In this document: positions 44,214-53,882 of the stretch, piece by piece
Numbering within the stretch: position 1 is the first letter of the stretch
Layout of the letters: the number at the start of each line of letters is the position of its first letter
NCBI GenBank assembly: GCA_018398765.1
Contig: JAHBMJ010000006.1
Location: 1 to 60,344, forward strand
Source of the DNA: Chromera velia
Lineage: Eukaryota > Sar > Chromeraceae
Reading direction: 5' to 3'
DNA length: 60,344 nt
Translations under genes and position numbers: made by a program
Notes under the pieces: model-generated
What the model was told of the DNA's origin: nothing
The model's database searches: none
The model's input: the letters and a program-made list of their open reading frames with translations, nothing else

Positions 44214-45444
44214 CTAGGCGATGCACAGTGGTAAAAGAAAAAAAAAAAATCTGAAAACGTCTATTCTTTTTTTTTTTTTTTAATTTAAAATTTTATTGTA
44301 TATGTATAAAAAAATAAAGGTTAAATGACTAGCTTCAACTAGAGTTTGAGTCATATCTAGGATCCCAGTTTCACTTTTAGCTTGGTAGACGCTTAAAAGG
44401 ATTGACCAAAATTAGCTTCGACTAGAGCTTCGAAATGTATATCGTCCTAGATATCGTCAAAGAGCCAGTCAAAGAACTTCTCCTCTGTCTGCTCTTCTGT
44501 CTGCATCCATGCATCTATCTTTCTTGTCACTCTTTGCATAGAACAAAAGAGAGCCCCCTTTTCCCTTCGCCCGCCTGCTCGTCTTTGTCTCTGTAATCCT
44601 CTTTTGCGATGGTCGCTGCGTGCAGTGCCATACAAGCAGACTTCATTCATTTTTCAATTAGCATGAATGGTGAAACGACGGACCAGGTCGCTCCCTTTGT
44701 TTCCCTCGTCTCTCACACTCAGTTAGTCCATCACCTAGTCTATCACCCGGCATCCCTCAGAGGAGGGAAGCAAGATTCGCTGCAAGAAGGACGTCAGATG
44801 TGTCTGAGAGAACCACCACAGACGTATGTGTCACGAACGGTTAAAATTTCGTTTCTTGTGAACGCAGACTCAGTTGGTGAAGATGCTGAAGACGAGGGGG
44901 AGAAGGAGGATGAGCAAGGTAATGATGTAGATGCAGCGGCCAGCCGTGAAAATGTGTTCAACCAAGAGCACGAGTCGATACGGCATGGGGATGATACTGA
45001 AGTGGCTACAGAATTTACGAGAAAAAAAGGGTGAATGTAAGTCAATATGAATGGAAAACAAGAAGACATGGTTAGTTTTTTTAACAGATACAGCAAAGAG
45101 AAGAGAGAAAAGTCTGGTGACAGTGCAGTTGAACAAGGGAAAAAAGATCGGTTGGTCCGTGTTCAATAAAGTCGATGATGGAATGGTGAAGACACTAGTA
45201 GAGACACTAGTAGAAACAAACGTACAAGAACAACTAGAACTAGAACTAGGGTTGAAGGATGTTTAAAACTTTGAGTTGAGTAATAAGTTCGCGAGGAAGT
45301 TAGTTTAAAAGTACTTCTAAAAGGTGCTCCTCTAGGTGCTCCTAGAGGTGCTCTAGGAAATCCTTCGTAGAAAAAAAGAAAACAAAAAAAATCTGGAAAG
45401 GTCTATTTTTTTTTTTTTTTAACCATGCACTGTGCATCGCCTAG
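44214..45444. mobile_element. DNA transposon E4 (hAT-like), 1,231 bp, 8-bp TSD
   Basis: The left end CTAGGCGATGCACAGTG (44,214-44,230) is the perfect reverse complement of the right end ending at 45,444. The flanking octamer AGCGAGCT is identical at 44,206-44,213 and 45,445-45,452. Just inside each end lies a direct motif (AAATCTGAAAACGTCTATT at left, AAATCTGGAAAGGTCTATT at right) embedded in A and T runs. It carries a 141-codon plus-strand frame and a shorter opposing one. No transposase is recognised. Confidence 0.93.
44609..45034 (+). CDS. Open frame carried inside E4, 141 codons
   Basis: From an ATG the frame reads MVAACSAIQADFIHFSISMN, then TYVSRTVKISFLVNADS and a strongly acidic stretch (GEDAEDEGEKEDEQGND) before a TGA about 410 bp from the right end. 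No family is recognised. A minus-strand frame at 44,650-44,447 (QRVTRKIDAWMQTEEQTEEK) overlaps the start, so the coding strand is not certain. It may be a captured gene segment. Confidence 0.4.
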   Translation: MVAACSAIQADFIHFSISMNGETTDQVAPFVSLVSHTQLVHHLVYHPASLRGGKQDSLQEGRQMCLREPPQTYVSRTVKISFLVNADSVGEDAEDEGEKEDEQGNDVDAAASRENVFNQEHESIRHGDDTEVATEFTRKKG

Positions 45445-46863
45445 AGCGAGCTCTTTCATAAAAGGAGAGAAAGGTCTGAAAAGCTCAAGGTGGTAGTCCT
45501 TTTCTGAGCTGTGCTCCGCAGGGATCGCTCCTCCAAGCCTTTGTTGCGAAAAAACCATGCCTTTGGTTGGCCAGAGCCTAAGTGGTGGCTCCCCGGCTTT
45601 AACCACCCCAATTCATTCATTCATTCAATCAATCGAATGCTCTTTCTTAAACTTTTGCGTGAGTTCTTGTCATGTAGAACCAATCAGGGAAGAAAAGACA
45701 AAAGAATCATCAAGTTACACGGAGACATTCGGACGAGGACAGATGCATGAGAAAAAGGAGGCAAGACAAAATGAACTTGCTTGCAGCTAGTGTGGCTTGT
45801 GTATTTGCTGGCGTGCTTGACAGAGCCTGAAACAAATGAATGAATGTATGATTGAGCGACTGACTCAACGAACGGACGAACAAACGAACGAATAAATGAA
45901 CGAACGAGTGAGTGAAGAGCTAGAAAAGAGGTGTGGAACGACAGAAGGAATGCTTCGTTCTGTGTCTAACTTGCCAGCTAGCTTGCCAGCTTACTGCCTG
46001 CTGGCTAGCTGGATAGCTCTCTCACTCACTACCTGGCTGATTCCGGGCTGTCTTACGCCCTTCCACACTGGCTAGCTGGCTGTATGGATTGAACAAATGT
46101 GGAAAAGGAAGCAAGGGCGGAAGGAAAGAAACGAAATGAGAAAGAAGAGAAGAACAAAAGAAACAAAGCATCGAAATAGGATCGCGCTCCCCCCCTCTTT
46201 CTTGCATTTGCCCTCTGTGCACGCACCCTCTCTGTCACACAGACGAAAAAAAAAAAGAGAGAGAAATCACCCGCCGGATGAATGAATGGGTGCGTGAAAA
46301 GAACGAAAAGAGACGCCTTGCGGTCCCGGCCCTGTCTGACGGCGCCTCTGAAGCACCCCACTTGTACTCATTACTAATCGATTTATTACTCTAAAGCCGA
46401 GGAGACTCAGGAGAGAGAGGAACAACTTGCCACACAAGAGAGAATGAGAGCTTGAAGCGAGGTGCTGAGACCTCATGCTGACCCTTATCATGTCGTACCA
46501 GTGTTGCTAACATCAGAGAAATTAAATTATGCATGCAAGCACCTACTCACCCCTACCCGCCAAACTGAACGAGTACACCACCCTCCCATCTGACAATCAA
46601 GACAGCATGGCAAGCTTGCATGCAATCCCTCACGCAGAATGGAAAAGGGAGAAAAAAAGATTTCAATTATCATGTGAAGAGGCGCGACATCCGTCGCTTC
46701 TCTCCGAGATGGCTTCTTCTCCACTGTCCATTGCCCCACTTTCCATGACAGCCCCAGAGACCAATACTAACAGACCTAAATTAGCGGGAAAAACCAATCC
46801 TCGACATCCCACCCTCGAGTCAATCTTTCTTCATGATCGATTCTAGACTAAAACGCAGGCAAA
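45445..46863. other. Spacer downstream of the AAA/discoidin gene
   Basis: It contains repeated AACGAACGAA words (about 45,860-45,905) and GCTAGCTGGC-type words (45,970-46,080). A plus-strand frame at 46,529-46,846 has an ATG but no coding signature. No gene is called. Confidence 0.45.
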
Positions 46864-48630
46864 CTAGATCCGCCGCAAAAGACCCGCCCGCAGACAAATG
46901 TAGCCGCCATGCCAAGCCAAGCAATGGATGCGGACACAACGTGCCACAACCGGATTGGTGAAGAGAATGGTCACCGGTGTATCGTTGTCGGAAGAGGCAG
47001 GAAAGTGGCAGCCGTTATCCACGGGCATCCACCCAAACTCTGCGTCCTCTGTGTTGACCGTGACTGTCAGTCGCGTCACCCAACTTTGAGCTGCTCCGTC
47101 ACCACGTCCCTGTACCACAATGCCCACAATCTTTGAGAGCGCTGGGCAGTTGATCTGAAGCCAGTCACCGTATTGGGAGTGTCCATTTCGTGGAACCCAC
47201 TCTCCTTTAGCATACAGCTTACTCTGGTTGTGCTGTTGTCCCACACGAGCAAATGCTGGGCGGTTCCTGTCATAAGGCTCGATTACTCTACGATGCACGT
47301 CGGTGTCGTCTGGGTTGTACAGTTCATCAGTGACTTGCAAGCGGAGGCCTGCGACGTTCGCGAGCCGCTGCACAACGTAAGTGGAGCGCGAACAGAGGAC
47401 GACGAGGAGGAAGGCACTCCGCGAGTTGGCTGGACGGACGTTGACCAAACGCAGAAACGCGAGAATGCGGTTGAAAGCCGCCTCCCGTGTCAAGCGGAAC
47501 CCTGTCGATGACGCACTATGAGCAGCGCTGCTTCCGTGCTGCATGTGCTCGTCGGCAATTACGCCTACCAGCTCATCCACATCGACCAGAGCCACGCATC
47601 TGCAGAAACAGGTGAGAGGGAAGAAGATTGGAATCTGAAACGCCTTTCTCCTGCAGAAATGACCGGTTTTCTTCGACTGACTCACCCGCCAGCGTTGGCA
47701 GCTGCCTTGCAGTCATCCACAAGGGGCACCGGAACATCTTCCCGGAGGAACTCCCGCCGCCGACTGTCGATGATCATCACGGTCTTCGCTTGAAACCGCT
47801 TCTGAAGAGCTGCTCCCAGACACATCATGAAATTGGCACTGCTGCGAACAGTGTCCAGCGAGACACGGTGACAGACATTCCCACTCCGCTCTTCAAGCCA
47901 GAGATCCAGATCTTGGCATAGTGCGCGACCACTGAGTCTTCTTCGGTCGGCGACTTCTTGTGGGAGTGCGGCGGGAAGAATGCGATCCACCTGCGAATCG
48001 ATTGCACCAATTTTGTGAGACTGCATGGTCAGATTGACTTTGGAGTACGGACTCATGTTTTTCCGTGCCACAGGTCTGAAAAGAGAATGAAAGGCAAGAG
48101 CAGAGCTGCAGATGAAGGTACAAGAGCAAATAGTTTAAGAGCAAATATGTTACGACTACAGCTATCAATGGCTTTCAAATTGTTCTCTTCTGACCGTTTC
48201 TGCGTCGACTGAGAAGGCATCGACGTCTCCTGCTGCCTGAAGGACGTCCGCGATCCCTGCAGCGATCCTGTCAATGGAAGCCTGACCATCAATCTCGCGA
48301 TCCAGTGGAACGTCGGCAGAACGTAAGGGCGGCCGATGTGTCTGTGCAGGACCACGTGGGTTCAAAAACCAACGGGCGAAACGGTCAGCGACTGCAACGA
48401 CCCGAAAACAGAAGAGTCACCGCACATCGTGTCTCATTGGGTGTGAGCATCTACTCATGGCTTCTGTAGTAGCTATCCATTTCTCCGACCATTCTCTTCT
48501 GAACAGTACGCCTGCTTGTTCCCAATTTTATTCCTTCCATCCGAAACCCTTCTGGCAATGCGTCGTTTTTCACACTTTCTGAATACTTTTTAGTGCACCT
48601 TTTTTTTTTTACCATTAGTCTCGCCCACAT

Positions 48631-48679
<49 letters not shown>

Positions 48680-50311
48680 CGCGTGTGTTGTGGTCTCTCT
48701 CTCTGTGCCTCTGTTATATCCTCTATGCCTGTCAGCTCATCCATCTCTCGGACTAGTAGTACGTGTACGCCAAGCACTGGTTCCCATGTACGTCCTGCTG
48801 TTGTCTTACGAAGTCCTGTTCGCTCACCTGAGCACCCGTGAAGTTGGCGAATAAGTTCATGAAGCGGTCCGCTTGAGCTGCAGAGAAGCATCCAACCATG
48901 AAAGAGATTTGTCGGGCTCCAAATCTCAAAATTCTATCATAATGATGATGAGCGAAACTGCAGACTGGGTCACCTCTGTGTGCGCTTGTTCATTCTCTGG
49001 CTGCAAAGTTTAACGCAGACACACTGAAAAGCGCTTTCCAGACAGCCAAAACGGACCGTTGTTGTAGCCCCTCCTCTGCAGAGCATTTGCAAAGGCCGTG
49101 AAACCGCGGTTCCTGAAGGCTTTTTCGAGAAGCTGCACCGCTTCCCGTGTCCCCAGACGCCCGCAGAATATCTGAGCCTCGACTCGTCCAGGCCGAATGA
49201 AGGCTCTGTCAAGAGCATCGTGTCGGTTCGTCGTACAGACAAGCAGCACGTTGGATACTTTGTCGATCTCAGTGAAAAGGTGAGAAAGCCATTTGGAGTG
49301 GTGAGCATGCTGCCCACTTTGTCTCTCCTCGGCAAGAGAGTCGATTTCCTCGATGCAGCCGATGAAGGGAATGTCCTTACGATGCAGGGCGGGCTTAAAG
49401 AGATCGGATATCTCCCTTTCGGTGTTACCAATCCATGGGTTGGCGAAGGATGCGGCAGATCTCATCGGAAAAAGCTCAACAAAGCCGGTCCCAGAGCCCA
49501 ACGCACGGGCTACTGTGGTCTTGCCCGTCCCAGGCGGGCCGTAGAGGACAACGCCTTTGACGAGACGGCGACCCTCATGATCTTCCGAGAGTGAGAAGGG
49601 ACCCATCACGGATTCAATCAATTCTTCCTTCACGTTGGGGTTGATCAGCTCAATACCGTCGGCATCATGCAGCGCATCGACCAACGGCACCACCGCGTTC
49701 ATCTGAATGAGTGGCAGTCTCTCCAAATGACCGCCATCACGCCTCCCCAGCTCTTGGGTCCGAATCGCCCCATTCACGACCTCGAGCAAGAATCTGTAGA
49801 CGCAATGACTCAAAACCCCGTCACCAACCCCGACAACATTTCCACTGTTAAAGCGCAGCTCCACGTTGGTAAAACGATCGGCTAGGCGAGTGGGGTCCAG
49901 GAGAAGATTCGAGGTGGAGAAGAATTCTCTCGAGAGCGCAGGCGAAGCTCCTGGGCGTGCTGTGATTGTGAATGTCACCGGCTGTCCGTTCACACCTGCA
50001 CTTTTGGGGAAAGACAGTGTGACTGGATCCGCAGGGTCACCGTCCGACACATTGAATTCGCCCGTGCATTTTTTCGTGAACAACATTTCACTGTGCCACC
50101 AGACAGCAAACGATGTTGCCAGGTTCAGAGCGCGAGCTTGAGCAACATCTCCCAAACGAGACGAAAAGACACCACACACGACGGGGTCGTTGCACGTCAG
50201 GTCGCAAATTCCCTGCAAAGGGGCTGGCTGCTGAGCAGCAGGGTCTGCTTGGGCACCCACAGCATCATTTGCTTGAGGCGGCTGGTGGTTCATGGCTGCG
50301 TTGGCAGACAT
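46864..50311 (-). CDS. AAA ATPase with C-terminal F5/8-type C (discoidin) domain, about five exons
   Basis: Exons on the minus strand: 50,311 to about 49,044 or 49,023; 48,877-48,828; 48,391-48,195; about 48,075-47,686; 47,599-46,864. The 4-to-5 and 2-to-3 junctions are phase-consistent; 3-to-4 is not, so a small exon or other site is missing. Exon 1 has Walker A GPPGTGKT (residues 258-265), a Walker B of form FIGCIEEIDSL (Glu instead of the first Asp), the second region of homology CTTNRHDALDRAFIRPGRVE and, across exons 2-3, an AAA-lid-like LHGCSVADRF. Exons 4-5 suggest a degenerate second AAA domain (CVALVDVDELVGV as Walker B, no Walker A). The last 130 residues are discoidin-like: QYGDWLQINCP, GIVVQGRGDGAAQSWVTRLT, VARCVRIHCLAWHGG. 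It is nearest NSF/Cdc48-type AAA proteins, which remodel protein complexes; discoidin domains bind lipids or sugars. Function is unassigned. Confidence 0.82.
48635..48686. repeat. (TG)n(CG)n microsatellite in an intron
   Basis: About 35 bases of TG pass into a short CG run between exons 2 and 3 of the AAA/discoidin gene. Confidence 0.95.
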
Positions 50312-50530
50312 GCAAACCGGTTTCAAGCTTACTCGCGATACGGAACACGTCCGGTGCCTGACTGCCAGACTCTCGAGCTTATCCCTCGTGAACCAAAGCG
50401 TCTCGGCACAGGGAATATATATGCGATGAAGTGGCTGTATGCAGGGAAGCGTCTCTTGCTGGACTGGTAGATCGCCTCGTGTATATATACGCGTGTCTGA
50501 CTTTTTTGTTGCATCTTATGTATATAAGAC

Positions 50531-50780
50531 GTGCATGAATCATGCATGCTGCATCATTGCTTGCATGGGTTTATTGCAGTCTGGCCCTGCATGGCCATGC
50601 AATTTAACTTTACTCATGCATGCATGTTGCATGGCCGCGCGGTTTGCATGCATGCATGCACTAAAGAAGATGCATGCAGCAAGGAAAACCCATCCCGGAT
50701 GAACCCATGCATCATGTGCATGGGGTGTATGTGGGCCCGGGGTTTGCGAAAAAAGTGCGCGCATCATTGCATGCTGTTGC
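50531..50780. promoter_or_regulatory. TGCATGCA cluster in a divergent promoter region
   Basis: The 620-bp gap between the AAA gene (start 50,311, minus) and the orphan gene (start 50,933, plus) contains at least four CATGCATG or TGCATGCA palindromes (near 50,540, 50,615, 50,645 and 50,671) and many GCATG half-sites. Apicomplexan AP2-type transcription factors are known to bind TGCATGCA. Use here is inferred. The remaining 50,312-50,530 and 50,781-50,932 hold no gene. Confidence 0.5.
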
Positions 50781-50932
50781 ACTGTTGCAACGATGACCGC
50801 AGATCTCGAGGATTCAAAGAAACATGCAGAATAACAAACACAGTCTCTGTCACTACACGCGGCTGCAAGTTTCGTGGAATCAAGCGTTTGTCTTCTCACT
50901 AGCTCGGTCCTCGAGACGCAACGGACAGAAAG

Positions 50933-52693
50933 ATGGGATTGTTTCGAAAGCTTCTTCGAGTCCTCGCCCCTATCGTGCGAATCTTCTCGGCCACCACGCC
51001 TTTCGGCGCCTTGCTTCAAGCTTCCCTCACGGCTGTCCAGATGGTTGCCCCCAAGGCTTCCCCCCTGGTGCGCATTGTTCTGACGCTTTCAAGTCCCGAG
51101 ACTGCTGTCTCGAAGGCTCTTAACAGTGTTGTGACTGCCGCCTCCGCGCTTGATCCCAAGGTCAGGGCTGCTCTGTCCGTGGCTACTGGCGCGGGTGGCT
51201 GGGGAGACGGACCTCTGGAGGACGAGAAAGCAATTTTGGAGGCAGTGGAAAGAGTTGCAAGCAACGTCACCAATGTCTTCATCCTCGTGAACAAAAATAC
51301 AGCGGCACAGATAGCCGCCGACATTTCAGCCCTCTCAGGGGCTACTGGTAGCGTTTTTGACATTTGGAGCTGCACAGGAGGTGTGGAAGCGCTCAGTTTG
51401 GGTGACTTGATGGGTGCTGACGCCGGGACAGTCCCTCTGAGGAGCGCCAGCGGCTCGGTTGGAAGTGGAGTTCCCAGCACGGCCTTGGGTCATTTCCCTA
51501 TGTCTCCTTCTGGCACCCCTGGGGGGATTGGGATGGTGCTGAGTGGTTGGAGCTCCTGCAACTCGGCTTTCTCGTCTGATACTGAAACGCACCAGTCTTT
51601 GGTAAAGAGGGGCCCAATCCAGTCCTTCTACGGGGCGAACGTGATTGCCGGTCCCAATACCTTTCTCTTTGGGGGTGACGATCCGTCGCAGTCTGTCCTG
51701 AGTTCAGTGCAGCTACCCCAAGGCACCGAGGTACCCGCGTTGAAGCCCTGGCAGTTTGTTGTATGCAACGGAGGTGAAAAGTATCAGTGGGGCGGGTACG
51801 AGGGGTATGAGTGGGGTCACCCGAAGTGGATGGACTTCACAACCAATGACGCAGAACTCTGGTCTCTGACAGTTGTGGGCTCCAAGCGCACAATGGAGAC
51901 ACACTATGGATCACTCTCAGTCGCGTGCAATGAGCTGAGCTTCACATTGAAGCCTGCAGGCGATAGCCTCTCAGTTCAGCTTGAAGAGAGTGTTCGGAAC
52001 TTCGTTGGGGGCATCAAGGATGGAGACTACATGGACACAGTGATCGCCCAGACAAGAACTCTGTCTTCCACTGTGGGGCGAGGAGAGGCCCTTGTCGTGG
52101 ACTTCGACAAACCTGCCAACCAGGCGGTAAGCAAGGAAACAGATGAACCAGGATTGCATCTCCCTAAACCCAGTGCGTGTGTCGGCAACGTGTGTGCTCG
52201 TCCCGACTGGTCGTTCAACGATCGCCGCATGGGGATCCAGGTGGGAGGGGGCCAGCGGTGGTGGGGAACCGGCGTGATGCCCGAAGAGGGGAACGCTATG
52301 TACCTGTCCAGCGTTCAGATAAGACCCATTGTGTACGACGGCACAACGATTATCATCAAGGGCACCATCGACCACAACCCCGACTTCAAAATCAAGGTGA
52401 GGGTAAGCTTCGCGGACAACAAGCTTACAGTTCGTCTAGATCTGGTCGCGAAGACCAAGCAAGGCAACAATGCAGTCTCTGCCCTAGTGGGTGGTGGTGT
52501 TGCGATTCCCCTCCTCATCATGTTTGGTGGAGGCGTCGCAGGGGGGGTCGGAGCGGGGGTCCGGGTGCCTGCAGCAAGGGGGTTCGTTGCAACTCCTGCT
52601 TTGCGTGCAATGCTCGCCAACATCCGAGCGTATGTTGGAGAGGTTCTGCTGTCTCTTGGCCTGCCAGGGATTGGGCTTGCTCCCGGCAACTAG
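50933..52693 (+). CDS. Intronless 586-aa protein of unknown function
   Basis: The ATG at 50,933 opens a long frame with good codon character and no introns. The N-terminus MGLFRKLLRVLAPIVRIFS is an amphipathic or hydrophobic helix and has Gly at position 2, so acylation is conceivable. Residues 60-130 are Ala/Val-rich helices. The middle is Gly/Trp/Tyr-rich and probably beta structure (WGGYEGYEWGHPKWMDF, WWGTGVMPEEG, TIIIKGTIDHNPDFKIKVRV). Near the C-terminus is a Gly-rich hydrophobic span (GGGVAIPLLIMFGGGVAGGV) that could cross or insert in a membrane. The overall look is of a membrane-associated or pore-like protein, but I recognise no family and make no functional claim. Confidence 0.75.
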   Translation: MGLFRKLLRVLAPIVRIFSATTPFGALLQASLTAVQMVAPKASPLVRIVLTLSSPETAVSKALNSVVTAASALDPKVRAALSVATGAGGWGDGPLEDEKAILEAVERVASNVTNVFILVNKNTAAQIAADISALSGATGSVFDIWSCTGGVEALSLGDLMGADAGTVPLRSASGSVGSGVPSTALGHFPMSPSGTPGGIGMVLSGWSSCNSAFSSDTETHQSLVKRGPIQSFYGANVIAGPNTFLFGGDDPSQSVLSSVQLPQGTEVPALKPWQFVVCNGGEKYQWGGYEGYEWGHPKWMDFTTNDAELWSLTVVGSKRTMETHYGSLSVACNELSFTLKPAGDSLSVQLEESVRNFVGGIKDGDYMDTVIAQTRTLSSTVGRGEALVVDFDKPANQAVSKETDEPGLHLPKPSACVGNVCARPDWSFNDRRMGIQVGGGQRWWGTGVMPEEGNAMYLSSVQIRPIVYDGTTIIIKGTIDHNPDFKIKVRVSFADNKLTVRLDLVAKTKQGNNAVSALVGGGVAIPLLIMFGGGVAGGVGAGVRVPAARGFVATPALRAMLANIRAYVGEVLLSLGLPGIGLAPGN

Positions 52694-53622
52694 ACCGGCA
52701 CGTCATAGGGGTCCGTGCTAAGTAGGGGAGTCTAAGGGGACCCAGGAGGCAGGGAGAGGGCGTCAGTCTATTGCAGGCTGGTGAGGTTCTGAAGGTATGC
52801 ATGTGGAAAAGGCCAATCTGGCTGTCACACCGGTAAGGAAATGCTGAAGTGGATGGAGGGATTAACAGTAATTAACAGCTCTGTTACAACAGAGACTAAA
52901 ATTAAAATTTGAATGCAATGCATTCAATGCATGAATGCATCCTCAGAGGCTTAGGCTAGACATCATAACTTGAAGGTATACACTTTACACATTGCATTAT
53001 TATTATTATTATCACCATCATCACATTAGTTTTACACAGCCTCATACAACCTATAATGTGTTCATAATAAATTGATATTTAAATCAATCAAGTGCGATTC
53101 AGTGTAATTTAGTATATTAACTATACAAAATGATTTTGGTAATGGTGATACTAGTAGTGATAGTGAAATATGTAAAATTTGTACATGAGAGAATCTAATG
53201 TATACAATACACTAGAATTAATTGTTACATTGTGATAAATGCTTTTAACCTAGCTTTTAACTACTTTTAACTAGCTTCTCCTAGCTACTCCAGGTACTCC
53301 TAGCTCCCCATATGTAAAAAAATAAAAAAGTTAATTGCCTAAAATCACCTTTACTTTTTATTTTTTTATTTATTTTTTTGAAGCAGACACTTCAAGTTCA
53401 AAGCTCAAAGCCCAACTGTCAACTGACGCACATTGTCGCATAAAAATAAAAAAACAAAAAAACTAATTCAAGTTTTAACTAAAATTTATTTATTTATTTC
53501 TCTATGTATGGAGAGCTAGCTTAAAGCTCCTCTAACATGCAGGTACTAGCTGAACTGTAGCCTAAACAACTAGCTGAACGAACCTTTATTAGCTAGGTTA
53601 GTAATACATATATGCTTAGACT
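52694..53622. other. AT-rich repeat region, no gene seen
   Basis: It contains GAATGCAT-rich sequence at 52,909-52,940, an ATT run followed by CATCATCA at 52,997-53,025 (LINE-tail-like), repeat copy B and CTAGCT-rich sequence. Confidence 0.5.
53345..53530. repeat. Interspersed repeat, copy B
   Basis: It matches 42,655-42,970 with an internal deletion. Around it, CTAGCTCCCCATATGTA (about 53,301) and the reverse complement CTAGCTCTCCATACATAG ending at about 53,520 form an imperfect inverted pair, but the flanking octamers do not match. DNA-element status is therefore unproven. Confidence 0.5.
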
Positions 53623-53672
53623 GCCCTTTACCATTGGGACACGATGGCTGGCAGGTTAAGTCACATCATTTT
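53620..53672 (+). repeat. LINE 3' tail segment shared with the 20.5-kb element
   Basis: ACTGCCCTTTACCATTGGG then ACGATGGCTGGCAGGTTAAG and TCACATCAT match the minus-strand LINE tail at 20,590-20,541 at most positions, followed here by a T-rich tract. It lies just upstream of another element, as if two copies inserted in tandem. Confidence 0.75.
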
Positions 53673-53882
53673 TTTTATTTTTTTTTTTACATCTCTGATT
53701 GCTCTGATTGCTGTAAAAAACTGCCCTGATTGCTCTGATTCTCTGTAATCTGACACTTTTCTGGTCTTTTGAAGCCTAAAAATAGAGGACAACGGGGCTC
53801 GTCAATAATTGGAACCCATCTCCCTGTTCGATCTTTTCCTGTTGCTCTCTCCGGCTCCCTCTGTCGGTGATTGTCACCCCCT

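Noticed and set aside
46529-46846. 105-codon plus-strand frame
   Set aside because: It has an ATG but no conserved or domain-like sequence, and lies in a spacer rich in simple words.
47600-47685. N-terminal extension of the discoidin exon as a separate gene start
   Set aside because: A TTTCTGCAG acceptor at 47,600 and phase-2 agreement with the donor at 47,685 show this is intron.
38429-50311. A protein-quality-control gene cluster (PNGase, OTU-like fragment, AAA protein)
   Set aside because: The OTU-like piece is inside a transposon and the AAA protein is not a clear Cdc48. Proximity in a eukaryotic genome is weak evidence.
50540-51019. Plus and minus frames rich in His-Ala-Cys across 50.5-51.0 kb
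   Set aside because: They are translations of TGCATGCA repeats in a promoter region.
53297-53520. Sixth hAT-like element at repeat copy B
   Set aside because: The inverted CTAGCTC ends are suggestive, but the flanking octamers (AGGTACTC and CTTAAAGC) do not match.
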